This document shows, piece after piece, positions 8,492-15,780 of a stretch of 27,389 nucleotides of DNA; position 1 is the first letter of the stretch, and every line of letters starts with the position of its first letter. The stretch comes from Syntrophomonadaceae bacterium (GTDB lineage Bacteria > Bacillota > Dethiobacteria > DTU022), in assembly GCA_007131435.1 (NCBI GenBank), contig SLQM01000182.1, positions 1 through 27,389 on the forward strand, read 5' to 3'. Under the pieces are notes generated by a model that saw only the letters and a program-made list of their open reading frames with translations, had not been told where the DNA came from and did not search any database. Made by a program: the position numbers and the translations under genes.

Positions 8492-9061
8492 TTGGATAAA
8501 GAAAAGATTGTAAAAGCTGTTGAAATGATTTTAGAGGCTGTTGGTGAAGATCCAAAGCGTGAAGGGTTGGTCGGAACACCAAAGCGTGTGGCCAACATGT
8601 ATGCAGAACTATTTGGTGGATTAAACCAGCATGCAAACAAGCACCTGCAAACCTGTTTTGTTGAAGATGGACATGATGAAATTGTACTCATTAAAGATGT
8701 GTCTTTTTATTCAATGTGTGAACACCACCTGCTTCCTTTTTATGGCAAAGCACATGTCGCATACCTGCCTTCGGGGGGAAGAATTGTCGGACTAAGTAAA
8801 CTGGTCAGGGTTATTGAAACTGTTGCCAGGCGGCCCCAGTTACAGGAAAGATTAACGAGCAATGTTGCAGATATAATAACTGAAGAGCTGAAACCAAAAG
8901 GTGTTGTTGTAGTTGTAGAAGCTGAACATCTCTGCATGAGCATCAGGGGAGTTGGGAAACCCGGTTCTATTACAGTTACATCTGCAGTCAGGGGACTTTT
9001 CAGACGCAACCCAAGCACAAGGTTAGAAGTGTTTAGCTTGATCAGTGGTAAAAACTGTTAA
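8492..9061 (+). CDS. folE: GTP cyclohydrolase I
   Basis: Converts GTP to 7,8-dihydroneopterin triphosphate and formate, the first step of folate pterin synthesis; normally a cytoplasmic homodecamer with one zinc per subunit. The 189-residue length is normal. The zinc ligands Cys76 and His79 (MCEHHLLPF) and Cys148 (EHLCMSIRG) are all present, as are GTPKRVA (28-34) and SKLVR (102-106). The start is TTG at 8492 with AAAGGCGGAG just upstream. The downstream neighbour is an HD phosphohydrolase followed by folP and folB, a classical folate block. Confidence 0.97.
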   Translation: MDKEKIVKAVEMILEAVGEDPKREGLVGTPKRVANMYAELFGGLNQHANKHLQTCFVEDGHDEIVLIKDVSFYSMCEHHLLPFYGKAHVAYLPSGGRIVGLSKLVRVIETVARRPQLQERLTSNVADIITEELKPKGVVVVVEAEHLCMSIRGVGKPGSITVTSAVRGLFRRNPSTRLEVFSLISGKNC

Positions 9062-9073
9062 GGATCAGGTGTT

Positions 9074-9571
9074 TTGGTGAAAAGAGTCCGCGCCATTTTA
9101 AACAGTCCAACATACCAGGATCACCTTGATAAAAATAGTATCGAGGAGAAGGAGCGCCCTTTTTGCCGACACCACTTTGACCATCTACTTAACGTTGCAC
9201 GCATCACCTATATCCTGATTTTAGAAGAGGGCAACCCTTTTATTTCCCGGGAAATGTCTTATGCTGCCGGCCTGCTGCACGATATCGGCCGCTGGAATGA
9301 ATACCGCGAAGCGATTGATCATGCTCAATATAGCGCCGAACTGGCCGAACCAATCTTGGAAGATGCCGGTTTTTCTAAAGCCGAGACAGGGCTGATCAAA
9401 AAAGCAATTGCTGAACATCGATTGAAGGATGAACCATCTATACACCGCTCCCCGCTTAGCCTTGCTCTCAGCAGGGCTGATTCTTATTCAAGGTTATGTT
9501 ACAGGTGTGAAGCAAACAGGGATTGCAACAAGATAGATCAACAGCCAACCAGGGATTCATTACAATACTAA
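9074..9571 (+). CDS. HD-domain phosphohydrolase inside the folate operon
   Basis: A 165-residue HD-superfamily protein. Likely metal ligands are His37 (FDHLLNVAR), His69-Asp70 (LLHDIGR), His83 (DHAQYSA), His115 (AEHR) and Asp136 (SRADSYSR); the extra histidines suggest a two-metal site. Just after Asp136 there is a cysteine group, LCYRCEANRDC (Cys142, Cys145, Cys151). The start may be TTG at 9074 or GTG at 9077, with AAGGA and AGGTG upstream. It lies 12 bases after folE and 17 before the chosen folP start. HD proteins hydrolyse phosphate esters; its place suggests work on a pterin phosphate, for instance removing phosphate from dihydroneopterin triphosphate, but this is inference from position only. 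Confidence 0.85.
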   Translation: MVKRVRAILNSPTYQDHLDKNSIEEKERPFCRHHFDHLLNVARITYILILEEGNPFISREMSYAAGLLHDIGRWNEYREAIDHAQYSAELAEPILEDAGFSKAETGLIKKAIAEHRLKDEPSIHRSPLSLALSRADSYSRLCYRCEANRDCNKIDQQPTRDSLQY

Positions 9572-9588
9572 TAAGCAGGTGTGATTTA

Positions 9589-10761
9589 GTGCAAGCTGTA
9601 GTTTTAAAAAATATTTTTGTTAATGATGAACTGAATAAATTGGGGTTAAGCAATATAGAAATTAAGACTTTTATAAACAGCAGCTTTACCCTTTTTTTAA
9701 TGCTGCGAAATATACCAATCTCCCTGGTTCCATTATTGAAAAATGAAGCTTATAACGCAGGCGCTACCCTGGTATTATCGCATAATAAAAAACAGGATAG
9801 ATCTATTTCAGAGGGTATAGTTGCCGGATCAAAAGATGCTTTTGATATTCTATATAAAAAGTTATTACTAAAACCCGGAGATAGTGAACAGCTGGGGGAA
9901 GCAATAAATAAGGCTTTTGCAAACTACTTAAAAAATAACAATCGAGAGCTGGTTCTTGGCAGCCACCGTTTTGAACTGGGAAAAAAAACTCTAATCATGG
10001 GGATTCTAAATGTGACCCCTGATTCATTTTCTGATGGGGGGCGTCATGACCAGCTGGAATCAGCCCTGGCCCAGGCTTTTAGAATGGTCGAAGAAGGGGC
10101 AGATATTATTGATATTGGAGGAGAATCAACCCGGCCCGGTTCTGAATCCATAACTGTAGAGCAGGAGATAAAAAGGGTAATGCCGGTAATAGAAGCGCTG
10201 AAAAAAGACACCTCTTTTAAGATGCCCTTATCTATAGATACATATAAAGCTGCCGTGGCCGAGCAAGCTCTCGGTGCCGGCGTAGAAATGTTAAACGATG
10301 TGTGGGGCTTTAAAAAAAGCAAAGCAATAAGCAAAGTAGCTGCTCATTATGACGTGCCGGTATGCCTGATGCACAACAGGGACAACACTGATTATGATGA
10401 TTTGATTCCAGATATTCTTTACGAGCTTGAAGAATCGATAAATATAGCTTACCGCGCAGGAGTAAAAGACAACCAGGTTATTATTGACCCCGGAATCGGT
10501 TTTGGGAAAGACCTTGATCAGAATTTAGAGGTAATGAAGCATCTTTCGTCTTTCTGCAACCTTGGCTTTCCGCTGCTATTAGGCACATCCAGAAAATCGA
10601 TGATCGGTAAAACCCTTGACTTGCCGGTTGACGAAAGGGTTGAAGGGACTGCCGCCACGGTGGCTTATGGCATAGCGTCCGGTGCTGATATTGTAAGGGT
10701 TCATGATGTGAAAGAAATAAGCAGGGTTGTAAAAATGACTGATGCAATGGTACGGAGGTAA
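9589..10761 (+). CDS. folP: Dihydropteroate synthase with N-terminal extension
   Basis: Joins 6-hydroxymethyl-dihydropterin diphosphate to p-aminobenzoate. The open frame begins at a TTG at 9523 inside the HD gene, but I take GTG 9589, which has AGGTG seven bases upstream and falls just after the HD stop; this gives 390 residues. The TIM-barrel enzyme starts near residue 133: GILNVTPDSFSDGG (138-151), DIIDIGGESTRPG (172-184), then DPGIGFGKD and the end block GTAATVAYGIASGADIVRVH. Residues 1-130 are additional to the usual 270-280-residue enzyme, have no motif I recognise, and look like a small alpha/beta domain. The gene overlaps folB's ribosome site (CGGAGG at its last codons). Confidence 0.95.
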   Translation: MQAVVLKNIFVNDELNKLGLSNIEIKTFINSSFTLFLMLRNIPISLVPLLKNEAYNAGATLVLSHNKKQDRSISEGIVAGSKDAFDILYKKLLLKPGDSEQLGEAINKAFANYLKNNNRELVLGSHRFELGKKTLIMGILNVTPDSFSDGGRHDQLESALAQAFRMVEEGADIIDIGGESTRPGSESITVEQEIKRVMPVIEALKKDTSFKMPLSIDTYKAAVAEQALGAGVEMLNDVWGFKKSKAISKVAAHYDVPVCLMHNRDNTDYDDLIPDILYELEESINIAYRAGVKDNQVIIDPGIGFGKDLDQNLEVMKHLSSFCNLGFPLLLGTSRKSMIGKTLDLPVDERVEGTAATVAYGIASGADIVRVHDVKEISRVVKMTDAMVRR

Positions 10762-10767
10762 GTTGTT

Positions 10768-11121
10768 ATGGATAGAATTATTGTAGAAAGAATAGTTTGT
10801 TATGGCTATCACGGGGTTTTGCTTGAAGAACAAACCCTGGGCCAGGAATTCCAGGTCAGTCTCGAAATTGGGGTAGATCTTTCCGGCCACAGTGAAGATC
10901 ACATTGATAGCGTACCAGATTACAGGAAAGCTGTATCGATTGTAGAAGAGGTTATGTATGGCCCTTCATGCAGACTGCTTGAAACCCTGGCCTGCCGTAT
11001 TGCCGACAAGCTATTAATCATGCCGGGAATTATTGAAACCACTGTTGAAGTACGTAAACCAAACCCGCCAATTCCCGGTGTCCAGGGCGGGGTCAGTGTC
11101 GTGGTAAGCAGAGGCAAGTAG
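10768..11121 (+). CDS. folB: Dihydroneopterin aldolase
   Basis: Cleaves 7,8-dihydroneopterin to 6-hydroxymethyl-7,8-dihydropterin and glycolaldehyde; a small oligomeric cytoplasmic enzyme. The 117-residue length is normal. The family motifs are present: CYGYHGVLLEEQTLGQEF (11-28) with the pterin-site glutamate region, VPDYR where VDY/VNY is usual, LLETLA with the pterin-anchoring Glu, and the catalytic lysine in VRKPNPP followed by IPGVQGGVSV. The ATG start is six bases after the folP stop with GGAGG inside folP's end, so it is coupled to folP. Confidence 0.95.
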   Translation: MDRIIVERIVCYGYHGVLLEEQTLGQEFQVSLEIGVDLSGHSEDHIDSVPDYRKAVSIVEEVMYGPSCRLLETLACRIADKLLIMPGIIETTVEVRKPNPPIPGVQGGVSVVVSRGK

Positions 11122-11373
11122 TTAACCATTTACCTATTTTCTTTAGTGTATATCTTTTCGTCAGTTATTAAAGGTTTCCTCGGATGGCTGATGCTGAACC
11201 GCTGCCATTACCTGTGATGGAACCGGGTAGGGATTAGCCATAACAACAGCTAGTTAGCTTTTATTACTTGTACAACCCGTAACAGTGCCGGTCTATTCCA
11301 GTCGGGTAATTATTCTGTGCAACAGTTATCCGACCAAGCTTCTACCTGGTGTATATTATTGGAGAGTAAATAA
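11122..11373 (+). promoter_or_regulatory. Structured 252-base leader between folB and folK
   Basis: No coding frame is convincing here. Two strong stem-loops can be drawn. The first joins ATGGCTGAT (11184-11192) to ATTAGCCAT (11233-11241), nine pairs with one G-U, enclosing an inner hairpin CCATTA/TGATGG (11205-11210, 11215-11220) with a GAACCG copy on each side (11196-11201, 11220-11225). The second joins GTCGGGTAA (11301-11309) to TTATCCGAC (11326-11334), topped by CTGT/ACAG. The folK ribosome site GGAGAG follows at 11361. This may be an RNA regulator or attenuator of folK, but it does not match a riboswitch class I can name. Confidence 0.45.
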
Positions 11374-11880
11374 TTGAAAACAGCCTATATTGCCCTGGGT
11401 TCGAACCTGGGTGACAGGATTGAAAACCTGAAACGATCACTGAAACTGCTTAATGAAGAGCATGGCATTTCAGTTTTAAGTGTTTCGCCTGTTTACGAAA
11501 CCGCTCCGGTGGGCGGCCCGGAGCAGGGGCCATTTTTAAATGCCTGCGCTGCCCTTGAAACAGATCTTCCTCCGGAAAATCTTCTATTACAAATGCTAAA
11601 TATTGAAAACTTAATGGGGCGGGCAAGAGAGGAAAAATGGGGGCCGCGTTTAATTGATCTCGACCTGCTGGTTTATGAGAGCGAAATAATCAACACCGAG
11701 CTGCTTGAATTGCCACACCCGCGCCTGGCGGAAAGAGGTTTTGTCCTCGTTCCCCTGGCAGACATTGCACCTAAGCTTATTGTTCCCGGTTATAATAAAA
11801 CCGTTGCCGAGCTGCTATCCCAGCTGTCGGATACTGGGGGCATAAAGATGTTTCTGCCAGGAAACTGGTTTAAAGGATAG
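11374..11880 (+). CDS. folK: 2-amino-4-hydroxy-6-hydroxymethyldihydropteridine diphosphokinase
   Basis: Transfers pyrophosphate from ATP to 6-hydroxymethyl-dihydropterin, giving the substrate of FolP. 168 residues, normal length. Motifs: ALGSNLGDR (7-15), VYETAPVGGPEQGPFLNA for pterin binding, and the Mg/ATP site GPRLIDLDLLVY followed by LPHPRLAERGFVLVPL. The start is TTG with GGAGAG ten bases before. It is separated from folB by a long structured leader, unlike the tight spacing in the rest of the operon, so it may have separate control. A strong terminator follows directly. Confidence 0.96.
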   Translation: MKTAYIALGSNLGDRIENLKRSLKLLNEEHGISVLSVSPVYETAPVGGPEQGPFLNACAALETDLPPENLLLQMLNIENLMGRAREEKWGPRLIDLDLLVYESEIINTELLELPHPRLAERGFVLVPLADIAPKLIVPGYNKTVAELLSQLSDTGGIKMFLPGNWFKG

Positions 11881-11893
11881 GGCATATTAAGAA

Positions 11894-11923
11894 GGGGCGC
11901 CAAAATAGCGCCCCTCTTATTTT
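11894..11923 (+). terminator. Terminator between folK and fhs
   Basis: GGGGCGC (11894-11900) pairs with GCGCCCC (11908-11914) with a 7-base loop and then TCTTATTTT. It ends the folate transcript. Read on the other strand it could also stop fhs, with a poorer T-run. Confidence 0.88.
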
Positions 11924-11954
11924 TCTTCCAATCCCTTGCAGGGATTAAATCATT

Positions 11955-13718
11955 TTAGAACAGACCCTGAACCTTACCGGTTTCAGTATCAACATCAATC
12001 CTGCGGTATGCAGGGTTGGCAGCGGTACCGGGCATCAGTGAGATCGCCCCGGCAACAGGCACTACAAAGCCAGCTCCACCATAAGTAAGAATATCGCGGA
12101 TGTTCAGTTTCCAATCTTTCGGCACACCTTTCAGCAGTGGATTATCACTCAGGCTGAGGTGAGTTTTAACCATGCAGGTGCCCATCTTCTGGAACTCGGG
12201 ATCCTGTTCCATTTTCTTCGCTTTTTCCAGCGCTTCGGAAGTATACTCAACTCCGTCTGCACCATAAACTTCCTTGGCGATAAGTTCAATCCGCTGACGC
12301 AGCGGAGTTTCCAGTTCATAAAGGAACCTGAACTCATTGGGTTCGTTGCAGGCTTCAATAACAGCATCGGCAAACTCGGTTGCGCCTTCGCCACCGTACT
12401 GCCAATGCTTGGAGAGAGCAACCCTGGCGCCTGCTTCTTCGGCCAGGCGGCGGACAGCTTTAACCTCGTTGTCGGTATCGGTATAGAAGTGGTTGATGCA
12501 GACAACAGGGTTGATTCCGGCTTTTTTAACTGTCTTGATGTGGTGAATAAGGTTCTCACAACCCTTTTCAACCCACTCAACGTTCTCTTCCTTGTAAGCA
12601 GGATCGAGCGGCTGGCCAGGCATTGGCACAGGAGCTCCACCGTGACACTTCAGGGCCCGAATTGTTGCAACCACAACGGCACAGTGCGGCTTAAGATCGG
12701 ACATACGGCACTTCAGGTTCCAGAATTTCTCGAAACCGATATCGGCTGCAAATCCAGACTCTGTAATCACGTAGTCGCCAAGTTTCAGGGCTACGCGGTC
12801 TGCAATAATAGAAGACTGACCGATAGCAATATTGGCAAATGGGCCGGCATGAACAAAAGCAGGCTGGCCTTCAATAGTTTGCATCAGGTTCGGGTTGATG
12901 GCATCAACCATCCAGGCAGTCATCGCGCCTGCCACATCAAGATCGCCGGTGGTTACCGGGTTTCCTCTTTTATCGTAAGCAACAACAATTTTCGCCATCC
13001 GCTCACGCATATCTTTCAGGTCCTTGGCTACAGCTAGAATTGCCATAACTTCGGATGAAACGGCAATGGCAAAGTTTGAATTCATCATGAATCCATCTTT
13101 TCTGCCACCCAACCCGATGATAATATTACGCAGGGCCTGGGCGCAGAAGTCAATAATCCATTTCATTTCCACGTTACGCGGATCGATGTTTAAACGCTTT
13201 AACCCGCTGCGCTCTAAAAAGGCATCAGTAGAGTTAAACTCGTGCTGGATACGTGAAGTTAGCGCTACCATGGCCAGGTTGTGGGCGTTCATGATAGCAT
13301 TAATATCCCCGGTCAAGCCAAGCGAAAATGGAGTAAGGGGGATACACTGGGCAAGGCCGCCACCGGCTGCAGAACCTTTTACGTTCATGGTCGGCCCGCC
13401 TGAAGGCTGGCGAATGGTTGCAATTACATTTTTGCCACGCTTACCCATACCCTGGGTTAATCCCATGGTCGAAGTAGACTTACCTTCACCAAGCGGGGTT
13501 GGGGTGATGGCGGTTACATCAATGTACTTGCCATCGGGTTTGTCTTTCAGTCTTTCCAATACCTTTTTGTAGTCAACTTTCGCCACGTAGTGGCCTTGCG
13601 GCAGAAGCTCTTCCTCTTGCAATTGGAGCTCCTCTGCCAACTGGTAAACCTTCTTCATATTTGCCTCAGCGGCTTCGGCTATTTCCCAGTCAGCATGTTT
13701 GGTCGGATCTAACGGCAT
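11955..13718 (-). CDS. fhs: Formate--tetrahydrofolate ligase
   Basis: Makes 10-formyl-tetrahydrofolate from formate, ATP and tetrahydrofolate; the first methyl-branch step of the Wood-Ljungdahl pathway after formate, also used in reverse in syntrophs and purine fermenters. 587 residues, some 30 longer than the roughly 556-559-residue Moorella-type enzyme; the extra length seems to be at the N-terminus and in insertions. The ATP loop TPLGEGKST is at 74-82, followed by RQPSGGPTMNVKGSAAGGG and LTGDINAI. The start ATG has a near-ideal AAGGAGGT and its own promoter. Its location opposite folK joins C1 use with folate synthesis. Confidence 0.97.
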   Translation of the reverse strand: MPLDPTKHADWEIAEAAEANMKKVYQLAEELQLQEEELLPQGHYVAKVDYKKVLERLKDKPDGKYIDVTAITPTPLGEGKSTSTMGLTQGMGKRGKNVIATIRQPSGGPTMNVKGSAAGGGLAQCIPLTPFSLGLTGDINAIMNAHNLAMVALTSRIQHEFNSTDAFLERSGLKRLNIDPRNVEMKWIIDFCAQALRNIIIGLGGRKDGFMMNSNFAIAVSSEVMAILAVAKDLKDMRERMAKIVVAYDKRGNPVTTGDLDVAGAMTAWMVDAINPNLMQTIEGQPAFVHAGPFANIAIGQSSIIADRVALKLGDYVITESGFAADIGFEKFWNLKCRMSDLKPHCAVVVATIRALKCHGGAPVPMPGQPLDPAYKEENVEWVEKGCENLIHHIKTVKKAGINPVVCINHFYTDTDNEVKAVRRLAEEAGARVALSKHWQYGGEGATEFADAVIEACNEPNEFRFLYELETPLRQRIELIAKEVYGADGVEYTSEALEKAKKMEQDPEFQKMGTCMVKTHLSLSDNPLLKGVPKDWKLNIRDILTYGGAGFVVPVAGAISLMPGTAANPAYRRIDVDTETGKVQGLF

Positions 13719-13760
13719 AAATAGTACCTCCTTATTTTATAGAATGTCCTGACCTATTGT

Positions 13761-13789
13761 ATTTTACGCAGACAAAGTTATCAGTTCAA
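13761..13789 (-). promoter_or_regulatory. Sigma-A promoter for fhs
   Basis: On the minus strand TTGAAC (13789-13784), 17 bases, then TAAAAT (13766-13761), giving a leader of about 35 bases before the fhs ATG at 13718. A GCAGGAATT word lies twelve bases upstream of the -35. Confidence 0.65.
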
Positions 13790-13861
13790 CAAATCTACGT
13801 TAATTCCTGCTGCAATGTTAAAAGTTTCACTAATTTTTATTTCTGATGCTAAATCACTTAA

Positions 13862-14809
13862 TCACTCCAGTTCACTGGCTGCCGGAATGCCACAGAGAGT
13901 TTCAGCTTTCTGAACAGCACGTTCCACCGCGCTGGATACAGCCTCTGCTGCCAGAAGCCCGACCAGGTTAACATCTGCATTAACATTTCCTTTAGACAGG
14001 GCAAATACAGTATCGCCATCCCACATAGTATGGACAGGCCAGATTGAGCGGGCCAGGCCATCATGGGCCATTTGACAAATTTTTGTCAGGGCAGCATCCT
14101 TTATATTTGCATTGGTTGCCACTACGGCCAGGGTGGTATTACCGGGAAACCCCGGATTTTCATTACTAACCAGCAGGTCCAGGGTCTTTTGCATTTTCAT
14201 CGTTCCCGGATCGCGTGGGCCGGCCAGCAGGTTTCCCTGCCGGTCATAAACGTCACCGAAAGCATTAACCACCACAAGGGCAGCGACAATTAGGCCATTA
14301 CTTAACACTGCAGCGCTGCCCTGTCCAGATTTTACAGCCTGCAGTGGCCCGCTAATTTTAGCGACTGTAGCTCCTGTACCTGCGCCTACTGATCCTTCAG
14401 GTACGGGTAAAGAGCTTGACTCCCTGCAGGCCTGGTAACCCATTTCTTCATCGGGCCTTACATCACCACTACCGATAAAAAGATCAAAAAGTACCGCTCC
14501 CGGCACAATCGGAATATTATAAGGGCCTACAGGAAAACCTTGATTTTCTTCTTCCAGGTAACGCATCACCCCTGCTGCTGCATTTAAACCGAAAGCGCTT
14601 CCACCGGCAAGTAAAATGGCCTGAACCTGTTCTACCAGCTGTCCCGGCCTTAAAAGATCGGTTTCACGGGTCCCGGGAGCTGAACCCCTGACTTCAACTG
14701 CACCATATGCCCCACCTTCTGCAAGGACAACTGTTACACCTGTGGCTGCCTCCAGGTCTGACACTATGCCAACCTTAATCCCCGGAATGCTGGTTAAACC
14801 CTGCGTCAT
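13862..14809 (-). CDS. P1 family (DmpA/BapA-like, S58) peptidase
   Basis: A 315-residue Ntn-type hydrolase. Members are made as one chain that cuts itself before a Ser or Thr nucleophile and then act as aminopeptidases, beta-peptidyl aminopeptidases or related amidases. The key motif GSVGAGTGATV is at 139-149; Ser140 is the expected nucleophile and new N-terminus, giving chains of about 139 and 176 residues. LLAGGSAFGLNAAAGVM (67-83) is another family block. No signal peptide is seen, so it is likely cytoplasmic. The ATG start has GGGGGAAG ahead of it. It is divergent from the amidohydrolase and upstream of fhs; the natural substrate is unknown. Confidence 0.9.
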   Translation of the reverse strand: MTQGLTSIPGIKVGIVSDLEAATGVTVVLAEGGAYGAVEVRGSAPGTRETDLLRPGQLVEQVQAILLAGGSAFGLNAAAGVMRYLEEENQGFPVGPYNIPIVPGAVLFDLFIGSGDVRPDEEMGYQACRESSSLPVPEGSVGAGTGATVAKISGPLQAVKSGQGSAAVLSNGLIVAALVVVNAFGDVYDRQGNLLAGPRDPGTMKMQKTLDLLVSNENPGFPGNTTLAVVATNANIKDAALTKICQMAHDGLARSIWPVHTMWDGDTVFALSKGNVNADVNLVGLLAAEAVSSAVERAVQKAETLCGIPAASELE

Positions 14810-14831
14810 TGCTCTTCCCCCCAGATCCCTG

Positions 14832-14840
14832 TGATATAAT
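14832..14840 (+). promoter_or_regulatory. Extended -10 promoter of the amidohydrolase gene
   Basis: TGATATAAT is a full TGnTATAAT extended -10. No good -35 is seen at the right spacing. It ends at the first base of the TTG at 14840, so transcription would begin near 14847, downstream of that codon. Confidence 0.6.
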
Positions 14841-15760
14841 TGTTAAAAGTAAATACGCTCTTAATTTTACAGCCGTATAAAACCAGTAGAAAGGAATTAC
14901 TAACCCTGCTTATCCCAGGAAAAGATACTTACCCGCTTTGGGACTGCCATGTACACATATTCCCGGAAAAAATGATGCAGGCCGTATCATCTTTTTTCCA
15001 TGACCGGTATGGCTGGACAACATCATTTCCAACCGATCCCGATTCGCTGGTGCTAAACCTGGCTGACCAGGGAGTTGAAAAAGCATTTATTCTTGCCTAC
15101 ACACACAGGAGCGGTCTGGCCGGGAAGCTAAACAGGTGGCTGGCAGATTTCGTTTCCCAACACCCAAGATTTGAAGCCTTTGGAGCAGTTCACCCTGCTG
15201 ACCCTGACCTGGAAACAATTGTTAAAGAATGCTTCGATGATTACCGGTTCACAGGGATAAAAATACACTGCCTGGTTCAAAAGTGCCGTCCCGATGACCC
15301 CAGACTGTATCCCCTCTATCAGGAGGCGGAAAAAAGATCAAGGGGAGTGATCATCCACGCCAGCAATTTTCCCCTGCCCTACAAGGATTACCTTGGGGTT
15401 CAAGGTATCTCCGCGGTGCTGGAAAAGTTCCCGCAACTCAACCTTATCGTCCCTCACCTGGGACTCTATGATCTGCAAAGTTACAGCGCACTATTTGATA
15501 ACTACAGCAATCTATATCTTGATACATCATTTGTATTCCAGAACAAGGCCTTTACCCCGCCAGCTGAAGAAATCCGTAGCGCCATGTTAGCTAACCCCGA
15601 TCGCTTCATATACGGCAGCGATTATCCCTTTATCTCCGATCCTTTAGAAAAAGGCATTGAAAGTATTAATAAGCTTAACCTGCCCGCAGAAAATCTTCAC
15701 AAACTATTTTATAAAAATGCAGCCCGGTTCTTAGAGAAAGTAAAAAAAGAGCCAACATAA
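14840..15760 (+). CDS. Amidohydrolase family (amidohydrolase_2) metal-dependent hydrolase
   Basis: A TIM-barrel metal-dependent hydrolase of up to 306 residues. Motifs: the first metal site DCHVHIFPE, the strand GIKIHCLVQ, a conserved His in VIIHASNF, LIVPHLG, and the C-terminal catalytic Asp in RFIYGSDYPF. This pattern suits the ACMSD/uronate-isomerase-like group of decarboxylases and hydrolases, but substrate is not predictable. The listed TTG start overlaps a strong extended -10 and has no ribosome site; AGAAAGGA at 14888-14895 instead points to an in-frame CTG at 14906, which would still include all motifs (284 residues). The 5' end is therefore uncertain. Confidence 0.85.
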   Translation: MLKVNTLLILQPYKTSRKELLTLLIPGKDTYPLWDCHVHIFPEKMMQAVSSFFHDRYGWTTSFPTDPDSLVLNLADQGVEKAFILAYTHRSGLAGKLNRWLADFVSQHPRFEAFGAVHPADPDLETIVKECFDDYRFTGIKIHCLVQKCRPDDPRLYPLYQEAEKRSRGVIIHASNFPLPYKDYLGVQGISAVLEKFPQLNLIVPHLGLYDLQSYSALFDNYSNLYLDTSFVFQNKAFTPPAEEIRSAMLANPDRFIYGSDYPFISDPLEKGIESINKLNLPAENLHKLFYKNAARFLEKVKKEPT

Positions 15761-15780
15761 AAGGAGCCTTCAGGCTCCTT
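15761..15780. terminator. Bidirectional terminator between amidohydrolase and ftsH
   Basis: AAGGAGCC (15761-15768), loop TTCA, GGCTCCTT (15773-15780). It begins directly after the amidohydrolase stop and overlaps the ftsH stop codon. On the minus strand the stem ends in a TTTTATG run, so it suits ftsH best. Confidence 0.65.

Noticed and set aside
9523..9588. Upstream TTG start for folP overlapping the HD gene
   Set aside because: GTG 9589 has a proper AGGTG site and sits just after the HD stop; the earlier codon has no ribosome site.
11249..11260. AGCTAGTTAGCT palindrome as a terminator after folB
   Set aside because: The central loop would be only two bases, leaving a stem of three pairs at best; too weak.
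11361..11376. GGAGAGTAAATAATTG resembling the start of a tetrahydrofolate riboswitch
   Set aside because: It is the folK ribosome site and start; the required downstream helices and closing CCGCTCC-type strand are absent.
11398..11416. GGTTCGAACC-like T-arm sequence suggesting a tRNA
   Set aside because: It is the coding of the FolK motif LGSNLGDR; the arms do not pair as a T-stem and no acceptor or anticodon arms are nearby.
12159..13037. Long open frame (292 codons) opposite fhs
   Set aside because: Its protein has no family signature and mirrors the fhs codon pattern; fhs is certain on the other strand.
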